This document shows positions 50,084 to 59,123 of a DNA stretch of 64,000 nt, in pieces. Location of the stretch: the NCBI GenBank assembly GCA_003133245.1, contig PKWM01000048.1, forward strand, positions 62,001 through 126,000. Reading direction: 5' to 3'. Position numbers and translations under genes: made by a program. Position 1 is the stretch's first letter; every line of letters begins with the position of its first letter. This DNA comes from Rhodoferax sp. (lineage in GTDB: Bacteria > Pseudomonadota > Gammaproteobacteria > Burkholderiales > Burkholderiaceae_C). Under the pieces are notes generated by a model. The model saw nothing but the letters and a program-made list of their open reading frames with translations. It made no database searches and had not been told where the DNA came from.

Positions 50084-50965
50084 ATGAATCCTGGTGTGTA
50101 TTACGCCGCGCTGGCCTACATGGCTTGGGGCTTTCTCCCGGTCTTTTTCAAACAGCTCATCCAGGTCAATGCGTTTGAAATTGTGCTGCACCGCATGGTG
50201 TGGTCGGTTGTTTTCTTGCTGTGCGTGCTGACCGTGCTCAAGCGCTGGTCCTGGCTGCGCAGCGTTGCCCGCCAGCCGCGGGTGCTGGTGGCGTTTGCGG
50301 TGTCGGCCCTGCTTTTGTCCGCCAATTGGACGGTGTACGTGTGGGCGGTGCAAAACGCCCATGTGCTCGATGCCAGTTTGGGCTATTTCATTTTGCCGTT
50401 GGTCAATGTGGCGCTGGGCTTTGCCTTCTTAAACGAACGTCCACGCCCGGTGCAGTGGCTGGCGGTGGCCGTGGCGGCAGCGGGTGTGCTGTGGCTCACG
50501 GTGCAGGCCGGGCGGCTACCCTGGGTGGCTTTGGTGCTGGCGATCACATTTGGCATCTATGGGCTGCTGCGCAAGCTGGCAAAACTGGGCGCACTCGAAG
50601 GCCTGACGCTGGAGACCCTGCTGCTGTCCCCTTTTGCCGTGGGGCTGCTGGCGTGGTGGGCCTGGCACGGGCAAGGCGCCCTGGTGCAAGGTGATGCGGC
50701 TACCTTGGGCTGGCTGTTGCTGGCCGGGCCGCTGACCGCCATCCCGTTGCTGCTGTTTGCCGCCGGTGCGCGCCGCCTGCCCTTGGCCACCTTGGGCATC
50801 CTGCAATACATCTCGCCCAGTCTGCAGATGCTGCTGGGCGTGTGGCTGTATGGCGAAGCGTTTGAGCCAGCGCGCGCCATCGGTTTTTATCTGATCTGGC
50901 TGGCTTTGGTGCTGTACAGCGCGGACAGCTTGTGGAGTGCGCGCAAGCAGCCGTTGAGCATGTAG
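50084..50965 (+). CDS. rarD: RarD/EamA-family membrane transporter
   Basis: 293 aa from the ATG at 50084 (MNPGVYYAALAYMAWGFLPV); longer starts lack a membrane-like beginning. Ten hydrophobic helices in two EamA repeats; ALAYMAWGFLPVFFKQL and EIVLHRMVWSVVF are the RarD start, LSANWTVYVWAVQNAHVLDASLGYF is the most conserved stretch (cited in part). RarD proteins belong to the drug/metabolite transporter superfamily; the substrate is unknown, despite the chloramphenicol label. Confidence 0.88.
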   Translation: MNPGVYYAALAYMAWGFLPVFFKQLIQVNAFEIVLHRMVWSVVFLLCVLTVLKRWSWLRSVARQPRVLVAFAVSALLLSANWTVYVWAVQNAHVLDASLGYFILPLVNVALGFAFLNERPRPVQWLAVAVAAAGVLWLTVQAGRLPWVALVLAITFGIYGLLRKLAKLGALEGLTLETLLLSPFAVGLLAWWAWHGQGALVQGDAATLGWLLLAGPLTAIPLLLFAAGARRLPLATLGILQYISPSLQMLLGVWLYGEAFEPARAIGFYLIWLALVLYSADSLWSARKQPLSM

Positions 50966-50986
50966 CAAAGCAGGGGCAAGATCACA

Positions 50987-51847
50987 CTAGGACGTTACCG
51001 CCATGCGCAACCGGCGCGCTGCGTCTTCCGCCCGCGCATCGTCAATCTCGCGCAGCACGCCCTGCATGTCCACCTCGGTCGGCGCAGGCTCAAAATGGCC
51101 AGTCAGCACGGTCTCATTGCTCAGCAAGCCAGCCTGGTACAGACTCCACATCTCAGGGCCGTAGCGGGTAGTGAGCAGCTCCGGGGCAAACTGGCCAAAG
51201 AAATCGCGCAGGTTGGCCACATCGCGCAGCAGCATTCGCTGGGCGTGGTTGTTGCCGGCGGCGTCCACCGCCTGGGGCAGGTCGATGATCACGGGAAAGT
51301 CCATCCCGTCAGCGTGCGCCAGCAGAATGTTGAACTCCGACAAATCCCCATGCACCACCCCCGCGCACAGCATGCGCACCACCTCGGCAACCAGCGTAGC
51401 ATGGTGTGCCAGCGCCTGGCTCGGCGTGAAGGCCACATCGTTCAGGCGCGGTGCCGCGTCGCCGTGCGTATCGGTCACCAGTTCCATCAGCAACACACCG
51501 TCGTGAAAGTTATAGGGCTGCGGCACGCGCACCCCGGCGGCGGCCAGCCGGTAGAGCGCATCGACCTCGGCGCTTTGCCAGGCCGCCTCTTGCGTCTGAC
51601 GGCCAAACCTTGTGCCCTTGGCCATGGCGCGGGCCTGGCGCGAGTTCTTGACCTTGCGATTTTCGGTGTAGTCCACCGCTTGGCGAAAGCTGCGGTTATT
51701 GGCCTCTTTGTAGATCTTGGCGCAGCGAGTCTCATCGCCACAACGCACCACAAACACCATGGCCTCCTTGCCGCTCATGAGCTGGCGCACTACCGTGTCG
51801 ATCAGGCCTTCATCAAGGAGGGATTGGAGTCTGGGAGGTGCTTTCAT
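50987..51847 (-). CDS. RIO-type serine protein kinase
   Basis: 286 aa. ATP lysine K44 in RCAKIYKE, catalytic loop HGDLSEFN with D168, and metal-binding D189 in IIDLPQ, the RIO1-style replacement of DFG. No activation loop, as usual for RIO kinases. Bacterial RIO1-like proteins are widespread but substrates are mostly unknown. The gene is convergent with rarD. Its start directly abuts the relic of a zinc-ribbon gene upstream. Confidence 0.87.
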   Translation of the reverse strand: MKAPPRLQSLLDEGLIDTVVRQLMSGKEAMVFVVRCGDETRCAKIYKEANNRSFRQAVDYTENRKVKNSRQARAMAKGTRFGRQTQEAAWQSAEVDALYRLAAAGVRVPQPYNFHDGVLLMELVTDTHGDAAPRLNDVAFTPSQALAHHATLVAEVVRMLCAGVVHGDLSEFNILLAHADGMDFPVIIDLPQAVDAAGNNHAQRMLLRDVANLRDFFGQFAPELLTTRYGPEMWSLYQAGLLSNETVLTGHFEPAPTEVDMQGVLREIDDARAEDAARRLRMAVTS

Positions 51848-51958
51848 TCAGGCGATTGTGCGCTGCTCGGCGCGCCGCCAGTTGCGCTGAATGCCAGCGC
51901 ACGAATCGCAAGGCGCCGTCTTTTTCAATTCGTTGGGTTGATTCAAATCCTGGGTCAT
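51848..51958 (-). pseudogene. Truncated duplicate of the zinc-ribbon gene at 54192-54443
   Basis: 36 codons beginning MTQDLNQPNELKKTAPCDSC, nearly the same as the first 27 residues of the intact protein (MTQDLNQQIESKKPALCDSC...AGIQRNWR). The DNA match extends through the start codon into the upstream GGGTCATGTTGCTGCTCTT-like leader. The C-terminal CERCGTEWEY half is missing, cut right where the RIO kinase gene begins. Also only one half of the zinc site remains, so it can not fold as the original. Confidence 0.75.
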
Positions 51959-52029
51959 GTGGCTGCTCTTGATGTGGGTGATGGGTGGCTTCCTGATGTT
52001 AGATTGTCGCCCCTCGGTGGCCGAGGCCG

Positions 52030-52231
52030 CAGCGCCTTCGGGAGAGACAGATGAGTTTTCTCGGCCAGGTACATCAGGGTCGCGCCGGTCTCGAACAGCG
52101 CCAACGGCTTGCCACCCGGCCAGTTGGGGTCGGGGACGACCGGAATCAGACAACCCGGTCACCATTGGGCGTGGGCAGCGAGTAGAGCTGCAAGCGATCC
52201 GGATGCTGGGCAGGCCACTTGTGGGTGATGT
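52030..52231 (-). pseudogene. Glutathione S-transferase remnant
   Basis: Two pieces in different frames on the minus strand. The first (52231-52161) reads HITHKWPAQHPDRLQLYSLP-TPNG, the typical N-terminus of YfcG-like GSTs. The second (about 52146-52052) reads VVPDPNWPGGKPLALFETGA-TLMYLAEKT, the later part of the thioredoxin-like domain. About 30-40 residues between them are absent and the frame is changed; no C-terminal domain is left. Clearly a dead gene. Confidence 0.7.
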
Positions 52232-52357
52232 GTGCTTTAGATGATGTTAATCAATATGCCAGATATTCAAACACCTAGTATCGGACAGTCTTTTCTCATG
52301 CACAGCCCGGCGTTTCATGGGCTCTTTCAGTTGTCACTTTTTTGGGAGAGATTAAAA

Positions 52358-54118
52358 ATGCTTGATCGTCGTGATTTTCTGAAATACTCTGTTCTGACAG
52401 TACCTGCGGTGAGCGGTTTTGCAGTTGTCGGATGCGGCGGCGGTGGCCACATTACGGCCTATCCGATTGCTTCGGAAGTTATTACAACACTACAGAATAC
52501 GGTCGTGCCGGGGCCAACACCTGCGGTAGCGATTCATCTCAGTGAGGTTTCTAAATTCAGACAGTATGGCTACGGCAACTGGACGCTTGGCGACGCGCTC
52601 AAAGCCGAAACCCGCACCGAGCTGATGCCGGCTCTTTACGACGCCTCGACCGTCACCAAAAAAGCAAGGCTTCTGAATTTCTTCACCATCAGCGACGTCC
52701 ATATCACCGACAAGGAAGCTCCCAATCAGTTGATCTACCTGGGGCAACTGTACGAACAGCAAGTGGCGGTTGCGGCTTCGCTCTATTCGCCCGTCATGCT
52801 GTGCAGCACGCAGGTGCTCAATGCCGCCGTGCAGACGATCAACGCCCTGCACCAAAAAAATCCGATTGATTTTGGCATCTCCTTGGGCGACGTTTGCAAC
52901 AGTGCGCAGTACAACGAGCTGCGCTGGTACATCGATGTGCTTGACGGCAAGGTCATCACGCCAAGTTCCGGTACACATCGGGGCGCCGACACCATCGATT
53001 ACCAAAAACCTTACCAGACGGCAGGGCTGGACAAATCGATACCTTGGTACCAGACACTGGGCAACCACGATCATTTCTGGATGGGCGCCATTCCGGTGGA
53101 CCACAGCCTTCGAAGCGACCTTCGGGAGTCCTACACCAGCGGCACCGTCTTCGCCTGCGGAAATGTTCTCGCCGTGCGCAGCAGCATACAAGACCATACC
53201 TACTCGATGGGCGTCATTGACGGCTCGACCCCTTACGGCGACATCCAATACGCGGGACTGGCCAGCAGCTTCACCAGCCCGCCGCAGGTTGCGGCCGATC
53301 CGGAGCGTCGTCCGCTGCCGAGGAACGAATGGTTGCAAGAATTCTTTGCGACAACTTCAAACCCGGTCGGCCACGGCTTCAACTTGACCGACGCCGGCCA
53401 AGGCTTTGCCTGTTACAGCTTTGTACCCAAGTCGTCCCTACCGATCAAGGTCATCGTGCTCGACGACACCCAAAGGGAAGACGATGGCTCCACCGACATT
53501 CATGGCCATGGTTTTCTTGACCTGGCGCGATGGACCTGGCTGCGCGCCGAACTTGCGGCCGGCGACATGGCAGGCCAACTCATGATCATCGCCGCCCACA
53601 TACCGATAGACGTTGAAATACCAGGGACCGCAATGGCTTGGTGGGCCGATTCCCAAAACGCCGTAACGCTGCCGGATTTGAGGGCTGAACTGCAAATCCA
53701 TCCGAACTTGATATTGTGGCTTTCCGGGCATCGCCACATGAATACCATCAAGGCCTTTGCCGACACCACCGGCAACAAGCCCGAGAATGGTTTTTGGCAG
53801 GTTGAAACCTCGTCATTGAGAGATTTCCCGCAGCAGTTCCGCACCTTCGAAATCCACCTCAACAGCGACTACACAATTTCAATCGTCACGACCAATGTGG
53901 ACCCTGCCGTTCTGGACGGAACGCCCGCAGCCAAATCGCGAAACTATGCCGTGGCAGCGCAGCAGATCGTCAAGGGTGCCAGTGCCGTGACTAACTGGAA
54001 CCCGACCAATGACCCAAGCATCAAGGCCATGCCGACGGGCTCTTACAACGCCCAACTCTTAAAGAAGCTGAGCCCCGCAATGACCCTGAAAATGCAGACG
54101 CTGTACCCAAGCCTCTGA
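52358..54118 (+). CDS. Tat-exported lipoprotein metallophosphoesterase (TIGR03768-like)
   Basis: 586 aa from the ATG at 52358, with GGGAGAG eight bases upstream. The N-terminus MLDRRDFLKY has the twin-arginine motif (R4, R5) and VVGC with C26 acts as lipobox, so a Tat-dependent lipoprotein is likely. Calcineurin-like metallophosphoesterase motifs: ISDVHITD, GISLGDVCN (GD), LGNHDHFW (GNHD), AAHIPID and WLSGHRHMN (GHxH). Two metals would be bound to hydrolyse a phospho-ester; the substrate is unknown. Length fits the long secreted members. It sits intact between two patches of gene debris. Confidence 0.83.
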   Translation: MLDRRDFLKYSVLTVPAVSGFAVVGCGGGGHITAYPIASEVITTLQNTVVPGPTPAVAIHLSEVSKFRQYGYGNWTLGDALKAETRTELMPALYDASTVTKKARLLNFFTISDVHITDKEAPNQLIYLGQLYEQQVAVAASLYSPVMLCSTQVLNAAVQTINALHQKNPIDFGISLGDVCNSAQYNELRWYIDVLDGKVITPSSGTHRGADTIDYQKPYQTAGLDKSIPWYQTLGNHDHFWMGAIPVDHSLRSDLRESYTSGTVFACGNVLAVRSSIQDHTYSMGVIDGSTPYGDIQYAGLASSFTSPPQVAADPERRPLPRNEWLQEFFATTSNPVGHGFNLTDAGQGFACYSFVPKSSLPIKVIVLDDTQREDDGSTDIHGHGFLDLARWTWLRAELAAGDMAGQLMIIAAHIPIDVEIPGTAMAWWADSQNAVTLPDLRAELQIHPNLILWLSGHRHMNTIKAFADTTGNKPENGFWQVETSSLRDFPQQFRTFEIHLNSDYTISIVTTNVDPAVLDGTPAAKSRNYAVAAQQIVKGASAVTNWNPTNDPSIKAMPTGSYNAQLLKKLSPAMTLKMQTLYPSL

Positions 54119-54191
54119 AGAAGTTGGCCCGTTTTTGACTCGTGCCTCAGCGGGTGATCAGCGCGCCGATTCGCGCATTCTGGATGGAAAG

Positions 54192-54443
54192 CTATGGACC
54201 CACCACCGACCAACCGGCGTGCAGGTTGACCTTGTTGTTCTCGTACTCCCACTCTGTACCGCAGCGTTCACAGCGGTACCTGGTAATGGTGACCTGCCCG
54301 TGGCTGCGCGGTTCTTTGCGATTGACGCCTTGCATCAGCTCGGCATGGCCGGGGGCACCGCGCCAATTGCGCTGGATGCCAGCGCACGAATCGCAAAGCG
54401 CCGGCTTCTTCGATTCAATCTGTTGATTCAAATCCTGGGTCAT
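54192..54443 (-). CDS. Small zinc-ribbon protein
   Basis: 83 aa. Two cysteine pairs, CDSC near residue 17 and CERCGTEWEYEN near 61, give a plausible treble-clef or ribbon zinc site. A conserved-looking start MTQDLNQQIESKK is shared with the truncated copy at 51848. Starts 10 bp after the VOC gene stop, so they form one operon. No function known. Confidence 0.65.
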   Translation of the reverse strand: MTQDLNQQIESKKPALCDSCAGIQRNWRGAPGHAELMQGVNRKEPRSHGQVTITRYRCERCGTEWEYENNKVNLHAGWSVVGP

Positions 54444-54453
54444 GTTGCTGCTC

Positions 54454-54834
54454 TTATTTGGCGGGGCGGTGCAGCGCGCAGAGCTTATTGCCATCGGGGT
54501 CGCGCAGATACGCCAGGTAGAGCTTGCCTGCGGCAGCCTCGCGCCAGCCCGGTGGGTCTTCACAGGTGGTGCCGCCATTGGACACGCCCGCCGCATGAAA
54601 GGCATCGGCTTGCTCCGGCGACTGCATGGCGAACCCGAGGGTGCTGCCATTGCCGTGCGTAGCGGGCTCGCCATTGATGGGCGTGGTGATGCCGAACGTG
54701 CCGGTCGGGCTGCGGTAGAAATAGCGTTTCTTGTTGGCCACGCCAGGGCCAATGCCCAGCGTGCCGAGCAGCGCATCGTAAAACTTTTTCGAGGCCTCAA
54801 GGTCGTTTACACCGACCATCACATGACTGAACAT
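54454..54834 (-). CDS. VOC-family (glyoxalase/bleomycin-resistance fold) protein
   Basis: 126 aa from the ATG at 54834, preceded by CGGAGAAAG. Two beta-alpha-beta-beta-beta modules: MFSHVMVGVNDLEASKKFYD at the start and YLAYLRDPDGNKLCALHRP at the end, with the metal-type Asp/Glu positions hard to judge in this short form. VOC proteins include lyases, dioxygenases and drug-binding proteins; function here can not be assigned. A longer frame to 54993 is not needed, as the family begins at this ATG. Confidence 0.83.
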   Translation of the reverse strand: MFSHVMVGVNDLEASKKFYDALLGTLGIGPGVANKKRYFYRSPTGTFGITTPINGEPATHGNGSTLGFAMQSPEQADAFHAAGVSNGGTTCEDPPGWREAAAGKLYLAYLRDPDGNKLCALHRPAK

Positions 54835-55153
54835 AGCTTTCTCCGTTAGGGCCCGGTACCGGGCGAAGTTGAATCGTGAGGATGGTAATCGATGGCTGTT
54901 CAATGCTTTGCGGGTCAACCTGCGCTTTCTAGCTACCGCTGCCAACGCATCGGAGCGCTCGGGCGTAACGTTCTGGCTATTCGGCATGCCCACCAGACCG
55001 TCCGCCTCGTGGACCCGATCAGGTTGCGCACCCGCGCGAAGGTGGCGATACTCACATTGTCACGAACGAGTTTGTAGCTTTGCATGACGGGTTGAAACAA
55101 TGGAGACACAAAATGGCATCATTCAAAGAGCGCGTTCTCATACTGTGCAAGAC
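54835..55153. other. Intergenic stretch with no recognised gene
   Basis: 319 bp upstream of the VOC gene. Open frames exist on both strands but none matches a family I know; GGGCCCGGTACCGGGC at 54848-54863 is a local palindrome. It is part of the debris-rich zone 51.8-55.5 kb and may hold unrecognisable gene remains as well as the VOC promoter. Confidence 0.4.
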
Positions 55154-55396
55154 TTAGCATTCCTTGTGGGTAGCGTTAAGCAGGTCGGCAATCCTGGCGG
55201 CCTCGTCGCGCAGAGTGGGCAGGCGGATGATCGGTGGCGCCTCGCCATCGCGCCCGTGGCTGATCGGCTTGAGCAGCGAAACGCCGTCGTCGTCTTGGTC
55301 TTCGTCGAGCTTTTGTTCCATCCGCTCGGCCACTCGACGCTCGCCCGCAGTCATGCGCGATACGCAGGCGCCAAGCGCTGGAATGAGGGTAGCCAT
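55154..55396 (-). pseudogene. Probable remnant of a NERD-domain/UvrD-like helicase gene
   Basis: 80 codons. The first 31 (MATLIPALGACVSRMTAGER then RVAERMEQKLDED) resemble the N-terminus of bacterial NERD-domain DNA helicases. The remainder (ISHGRDGEAPPIIRLPTLRD) looks like a piece from the middle of a helicase, where a short Arg-Asp-Gly-Glu segment follows the domain. If so a large internal deletion fused them in frame. No ATPase motif survives. The homology is from memory of family appearance, so confidence is modest. Confidence 0.4.
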
Positions 55397-55548
55397 GTTG
55401 GTGTTTTGTCCCCGATAGCCTTTGCGCTGGATTATGGCCCCATTGCAAACAGGGTCCGGCACACTGGAGTCATGGGGGCATGGACTGCCGCGGCCTGCGG
55501 CCTCGCAGTGACGAACGCCTTCAGAGAAGGCGGCTATGAAACCAATGC

Positions 55549-56118
55549 CTACTTGGCTTTGGGCCGCCCGTATTTGGCGGTAAAGCTGGCCTGACCCAGA
55601 CTATTGCCATGAATCATGAATCCGGTCAGGGCAGCGGTGGCATCAGCCGGAACTTCGAGTTTGTCCTTCAATGCATAAACCGTGAAGGTATAACGATGCG
55701 GTTTGTCGCCCGCCGGTGGGCAGAGGCCACCCCAACCGGCCACGCCGTAGTCAATGCGTGCCTGACTGGCCCCCTTGGGCAGATTGGCATTGCCGACGGC
55801 ACCGGCATTGGCAGCAAGCTCAGCTACATCGGCTGGAATATTGATCACCATCCAGTGCCACCAGCCAGAACCACTGGGCGCATCGGGGTCATAAACGGTA
55901 ACGGCAAAAGCTTTGGTGGCCTTGGGCGCGCCGCTCCATTTGAGCGCCGGTGATTTGTTGTCGCCAGCGCAGCCGAAGCCGTTGAACTCAAAACTCTTGG
56001 CGATCATGACGCCGGGCTTGATGTCGGAACTGCTGAGGGTAAAACCGGCCGCCTGTGCAAGGCTGACGCTGCTGAGCAAGGCGGTGGCTAACAAGGCATG
56101 TTTGAGGGTGTGTTTCAT
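55549..56118 (-). CDS. YbhB/YbcL-family PEBP-like protein, exported
   Basis: 189 aa from the ATG at 56118. Signal peptide MKHTLKHALLATALLSSVSL-AQA. PEBP (Raf-kinase-inhibitor-like) motifs: VYDPDAPSGSGWWHWMVINI and YGVAGWGGLCPPAGDKPHRY. The bacterial group binds small anionic ligands, but a function has rarely been shown. Periplasmic here because of the signal sequence. The gene is divergent from the large permease with a 111-bp gap. Confidence 0.87.
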   Translation of the reverse strand: MKHTLKHALLATALLSSVSLAQAAGFTLSSSDIKPGVMIAKSFEFNGFGCAGDNKSPALKWSGAPKATKAFAVTVYDPDAPSGSGWWHWMVINIPADVAELAANAGAVGNANLPKGASQARIDYGVAGWGGLCPPAGDKPHRYTFTVYALKDKLEVPADATAALTGFMIHGNSLGQASFTAKYGRPKAK

Positions 56119-56229
56119 AGTGATGTACTCCAAGTTTGAGATGAACTTTTTTGAATGATAAATGCGCAAGTCCGGGAGCGCAACAGGGTGTTTCCGTCGT
56201 CAAGCGCAAAATTGCGCCAAGGTGAGATT

Positions 56230-58743
56230 ATGAACAACTCTTTTTGGCGCTTGGGTGCTCGCTCTTTGTGGCGCGATCTGCGCTCGGGCGAATTGCGGTT
56301 GCTGATCGTCGCGGTGACGCTGGCGGTGGCAGCTTTGACGGCAGTGGGCTTTTTCGCGGACCGGCTCAAGAGCGGCTTGCAACGTGACGCACACCAGTTG
56401 CTCGGCGGCGACGCGGCAATTTCAAGCAACAACCCGACCCCCGCAACATTTGCTGCCAAGGCACGCGCACTCGGCCTGGATGTGGTGCAAAGCGTGAGCT
56501 TTCCGACCATGGCGCGTGCGAGCGATGACAAGGGCAGCGGCGCGAAGCTGGTCTCACTCAAGGTGGTAGCACCGGGCTATCCACTGCGCGGCAGCCTCAC
56601 GGTAACGAACCAACCCGGCGCAGCCGAAGCATTGACCCGCAGCATTCCCGCGCCCGGTGAGGCATGGATCGAAGCGGGCCTGCTGGGTGCCATCGGCGTG
56701 CAAATGGGCGACGAGTTGCTGCTCGGCGAGGCCCGTCTGCGCATCGCAAAAATCATTGTCAACGAGCCCGATCGGGGTGCCGGTTTCATGAACTTTGCAC
56801 CGCGTGTCATGATCAACCAAGCCGATGTAGAAGCCACCCAACTGATCCAGCCCGCCAGCCGTTTGAGCTACCGGTTGGCGGTGGCCGGTGCCGACAAACC
56901 CGTGGCCGCCTTTGTGGCCTGGGCGCAGAACGAGGTGAAATCGGTGCGCGGGCTGCGCCTTGAGTCCCTGGATAGCGGCCGCCCGGAGCTGGGGCAAACG
57001 CTGGCGCGCGCTGAGAAGTTTCTCAATCTGATCGCTTTGCTGGCAGCGCTCTTGAGTGCGGTCGCGGTGGCACTGGCGGCGCGCGGCTTTGCGGCCAGGC
57101 ACCTCAACGATTGCGCCATGCTGCGCGTGCTGGGCTTGAGCCAGCGCAGTATCGCCTCCAGTTACGCTTTTGAGTTCACCCTGGTGGGTCTGCTGGCCAG
57201 CGCCTTGGGGCTGGTCTTTGGTTACGCAGTTCATTTTGTGTTTGTATTGTTGCTGGCGGGTTTGGTGGACTCCGCTCTGCCAGCAGCGGGACTGTGGCCG
57301 GTTATTTTTGGCATCGGCATGGGTTTGACTCTGTTGCTGGCCTTTGGTCTGCCACCCGTGCTGCAACTGGCACAGGTGCCACCGTTGCGCGTGATCCGCC
57401 GCGATGTCGGCAACCTCAAACCGGCTTCCATCGGGGTGCTCGCTGTGGGTGTGGCGGGCTTTGCCACCTTGCTGCTAGCCGCCAGCAGTGATGTCAAATT
57501 GGGTCTGATTGCCGTGGGCGGCTTTGCGGCGGCAACGCTGGTGTTTGCAGCCCTGAGTTGGCTGGCGGTCAGCCTGCTGCGCCGCAGCGTCAACGAGGCC
57601 ACAGCGCCGCGCGCACTGGTGCTGGCGACACGGCAACTTTCTGCGCGACCGGCTTACGCAGTGGTGCAAGTGAGCGCGCTGGCGGTGGGTTTGCTGGCGC
57701 TGGTGTTGTTGGTGCTGCTGCGCACTGATTTGATCAGCAGTTGGCGCCAGGCCACGCCGGCCGACGCGCCCAACCGCTTTGTCATCAACATCATGCCCGA
57801 GCAAGGTGCTGCGTTCGTCAAGGCGCTGCGTGTGGCCGGTGTTGACAAATACGACTGGTACCCCATGATTCGGGCTCGGTTGATTGCCATCAACGCCAAG
57901 GCGGTGAGCGCTGACAGCTACGCCGACGAGAACGCCAAGCATATGATTGAGCGCGAGTTCAACCTCTCTTACAGCGCGAGCAAACCGGCTCAAAATGAAG
58001 TGATCGCGGGGCGCTGGATTGAGGATGAACAGGCTGCCGTCAGCGTTGAAGAAGGCATCGCCAAAACCCTGGAACTCAAACTTGGTGACACCTTGCGCTT
58101 TGACGTTGGCGGCGTGCAGACCGACTCAAAAATAACATCTCTGCGCAAAGTTAATTGGGGCTCAATGCGCGCCAACTTCTTTGTCATGTACCCGGTGGCC
58201 ACGCTGCCCGACGTGCCAGCCACTTACATGAGCGCGTTCAAAGCCCCGCTCACGCCCAATTTTGACAACGCCCTGGTGCGTCAATTTCCCAACATTACCA
58301 GTGTCGATTTGACGTCCACCATCGCGCAGGTGCAGCGCGTGCTCGATCAGGTGATAGGCGCCGTCGAGTTTTTATTCAGCTTCACGTTGGCAGCCGGGCT
58401 GGTGGTCTTGTTCACCGCCGTGACGGCAACGCGGGACGAGCGCGAGCGCGAGTTTGCCATCATGCGCGCGCTCGGTGCCAAGGGCAGCTTGCTGCGCCAG
58501 GTGCAAAGTACCGAACTGATCGGGGTCGGTTTGCTGGCCGGCTTGCTGGCGTCGCTGGTGGCCATGGGGGTGGGTTGGGCGCTGGCCAAGTACGTGTTTG
58601 AATTTGAGTGGGTCGTTTCACTTTGGGTGCCCCTGCTGGGCTCATTGAGTGGCGCACTTTTGGCGCTGACGGCGGGCTGGTGGGGCCTGCGCGAGATCTT
58701 GCAGCGCCCGGTGATGCAGACCCTGCGAGGCACCGAACGGTAA
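56230..58743 (+). CDS. YbbP-type FtsX-family ABC permease
   Basis: 837 aa from the ATG at 56230 with AGGTGAG upstream. Ten or so helices: one at 24-45, then three-helix FtsX blocks near 255-430 and 700-820, a middle pair around 430-470, plus large periplasmic MacB-like domains between. The C-terminal RDEREREFAIMRALGAKGSLL is the FtsX coupling region. E. coli YbbP works with the ATPase YbbA next to tesA; no ATPase gene is adjacent here. The stop codon forms the first bases of the hairpin repeat at 58743. Transport or extraction of envelope lipids or lipoproteins is presumed. Confidence 0.85.
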   Translation: MNNSFWRLGARSLWRDLRSGELRLLIVAVTLAVAALTAVGFFADRLKSGLQRDAHQLLGGDAAISSNNPTPATFAAKARALGLDVVQSVSFPTMARASDDKGSGAKLVSLKVVAPGYPLRGSLTVTNQPGAAEALTRSIPAPGEAWIEAGLLGAIGVQMGDELLLGEARLRIAKIIVNEPDRGAGFMNFAPRVMINQADVEATQLIQPASRLSYRLAVAGADKPVAAFVAWAQNEVKSVRGLRLESLDSGRPELGQTLARAEKFLNLIALLAALLSAVAVALAARGFAARHLNDCAMLRVLGLSQRSIASSYAFEFTLVGLLASALGLVFGYAVHFVFVLLLAGLVDSALPAAGLWPVIFGIGMGLTLLLAFGLPPVLQLAQVPPLRVIRRDVGNLKPASIGVLAVGVAGFATLLLAASSDVKLGLIAVGGFAAATLVFAALSWLAVSLLRRSVNEATAPRALVLATRQLSARPAYAVVQVSALAVGLLALVLLVLLRTDLISSWRQATPADAPNRFVINIMPEQGAAFVKALRVAGVDKYDWYPMIRARLIAINAKAVSADSYADENAKHMIEREFNLSYSASKPAQNEVIAGRWIEDEQAAVSVEEGIAKTLELKLGDTLRFDVGGVQTDSKITSLRKVNWGSMRANFFVMYPVATLPDVPATYMSAFKAPLTPNFDNALVRQFPNITSVDLTSTIAQVQRVLDQVIGAVEFLFSFTLAAGLVVLFTAVTATRDEREREFAIMRALGAKGSLLRQVQSTELIGVGLLAGLLASLVAMGVGWALAKYVFEFEWVVSLWVPLLGSLSGALLALTAGWWGLREILQRPVMQTLRGTER

Positions 58744-58843
58744 TTCGATATCCAAATCATCCCTGTCGTTGTTGTCTCGCCTTGCCGTGCTAAAGCACTG
58801 CCTGCGGCTCGACGCCTAGACATGAATGATTTGGAAATCGAAT
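58743..58843. repeat. 101-bp hairpin repeat, copy A
   Basis: Terminal arms ATTCGATATCCAAATCAT and ATGATTTGGAAATCGAAT pair at 17 of 18 positions; the interior (CCCTGTCGTTGTTGTCTCGC ... GACGCCTAGACA) folds back imperfectly around GTGC-TAAA-GCAC. About 91 of 101 bases match the reverse complement of copy B at 60287. It begins on the last base of the ybbP stop codon. Confidence 0.85.
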
Positions 58844-58866
58844 GGCTTGCGTGAGTGTCCAGGCCT

Positions 58867-59109
58867 TCACCGGCGGGATCGTGTCATATAGAGGTAAAGA
58901 CCTTCCACTTTGTCTCGCGCCCAGGGTGTTTTGCGCAAAAACTTCAAGCTCGAGGCGATGCTCGGATCGCTGGTGAAACAGCGCACCGGGACGCGTTCAC
59001 CCAAACCGGGCCAACCGTAATGCTCTACCAGTTGAATCAGAATCGCCTCAAGCGTCAAGCCGTGCAACGGATTGCGCGGCTGGATCGGTAGCAAAGGCGG
59101 AGTTGACAT
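58867..59109 (-). CDS. VF530-family small DNA-binding protein
   Basis: 80 aa. [20 protein letters not shown], then [22 protein letters not shown] and EGLYLYM are the VF530 signature; the family has a compact helical fold of the kind that binds DNA, with unknown biological role. It ends 23 bp from hairpin repeat A and begins 14 bp after the nagZ stop, so the two genes may be co-transcribed. Confidence 0.85.
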   Translation of the reverse strand: MSTPPLLPIQPRNPLHGLTLEAILIQLVEHYGWPGLGERVPVRCFTSDPSIASSLKFLRKTPWARDKVEGLYLYMTRSRR

Positions 59110-59123
59110 AGCCCAACAAATGT

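Noticed and set aside
54892-55077. Plus-strand 61-codon frame upstream of the VOC gene
   Set aside because: No family resemblance and no ribosome-binding site; opposite-strand frames are equally plausible, so nothing is annotated.
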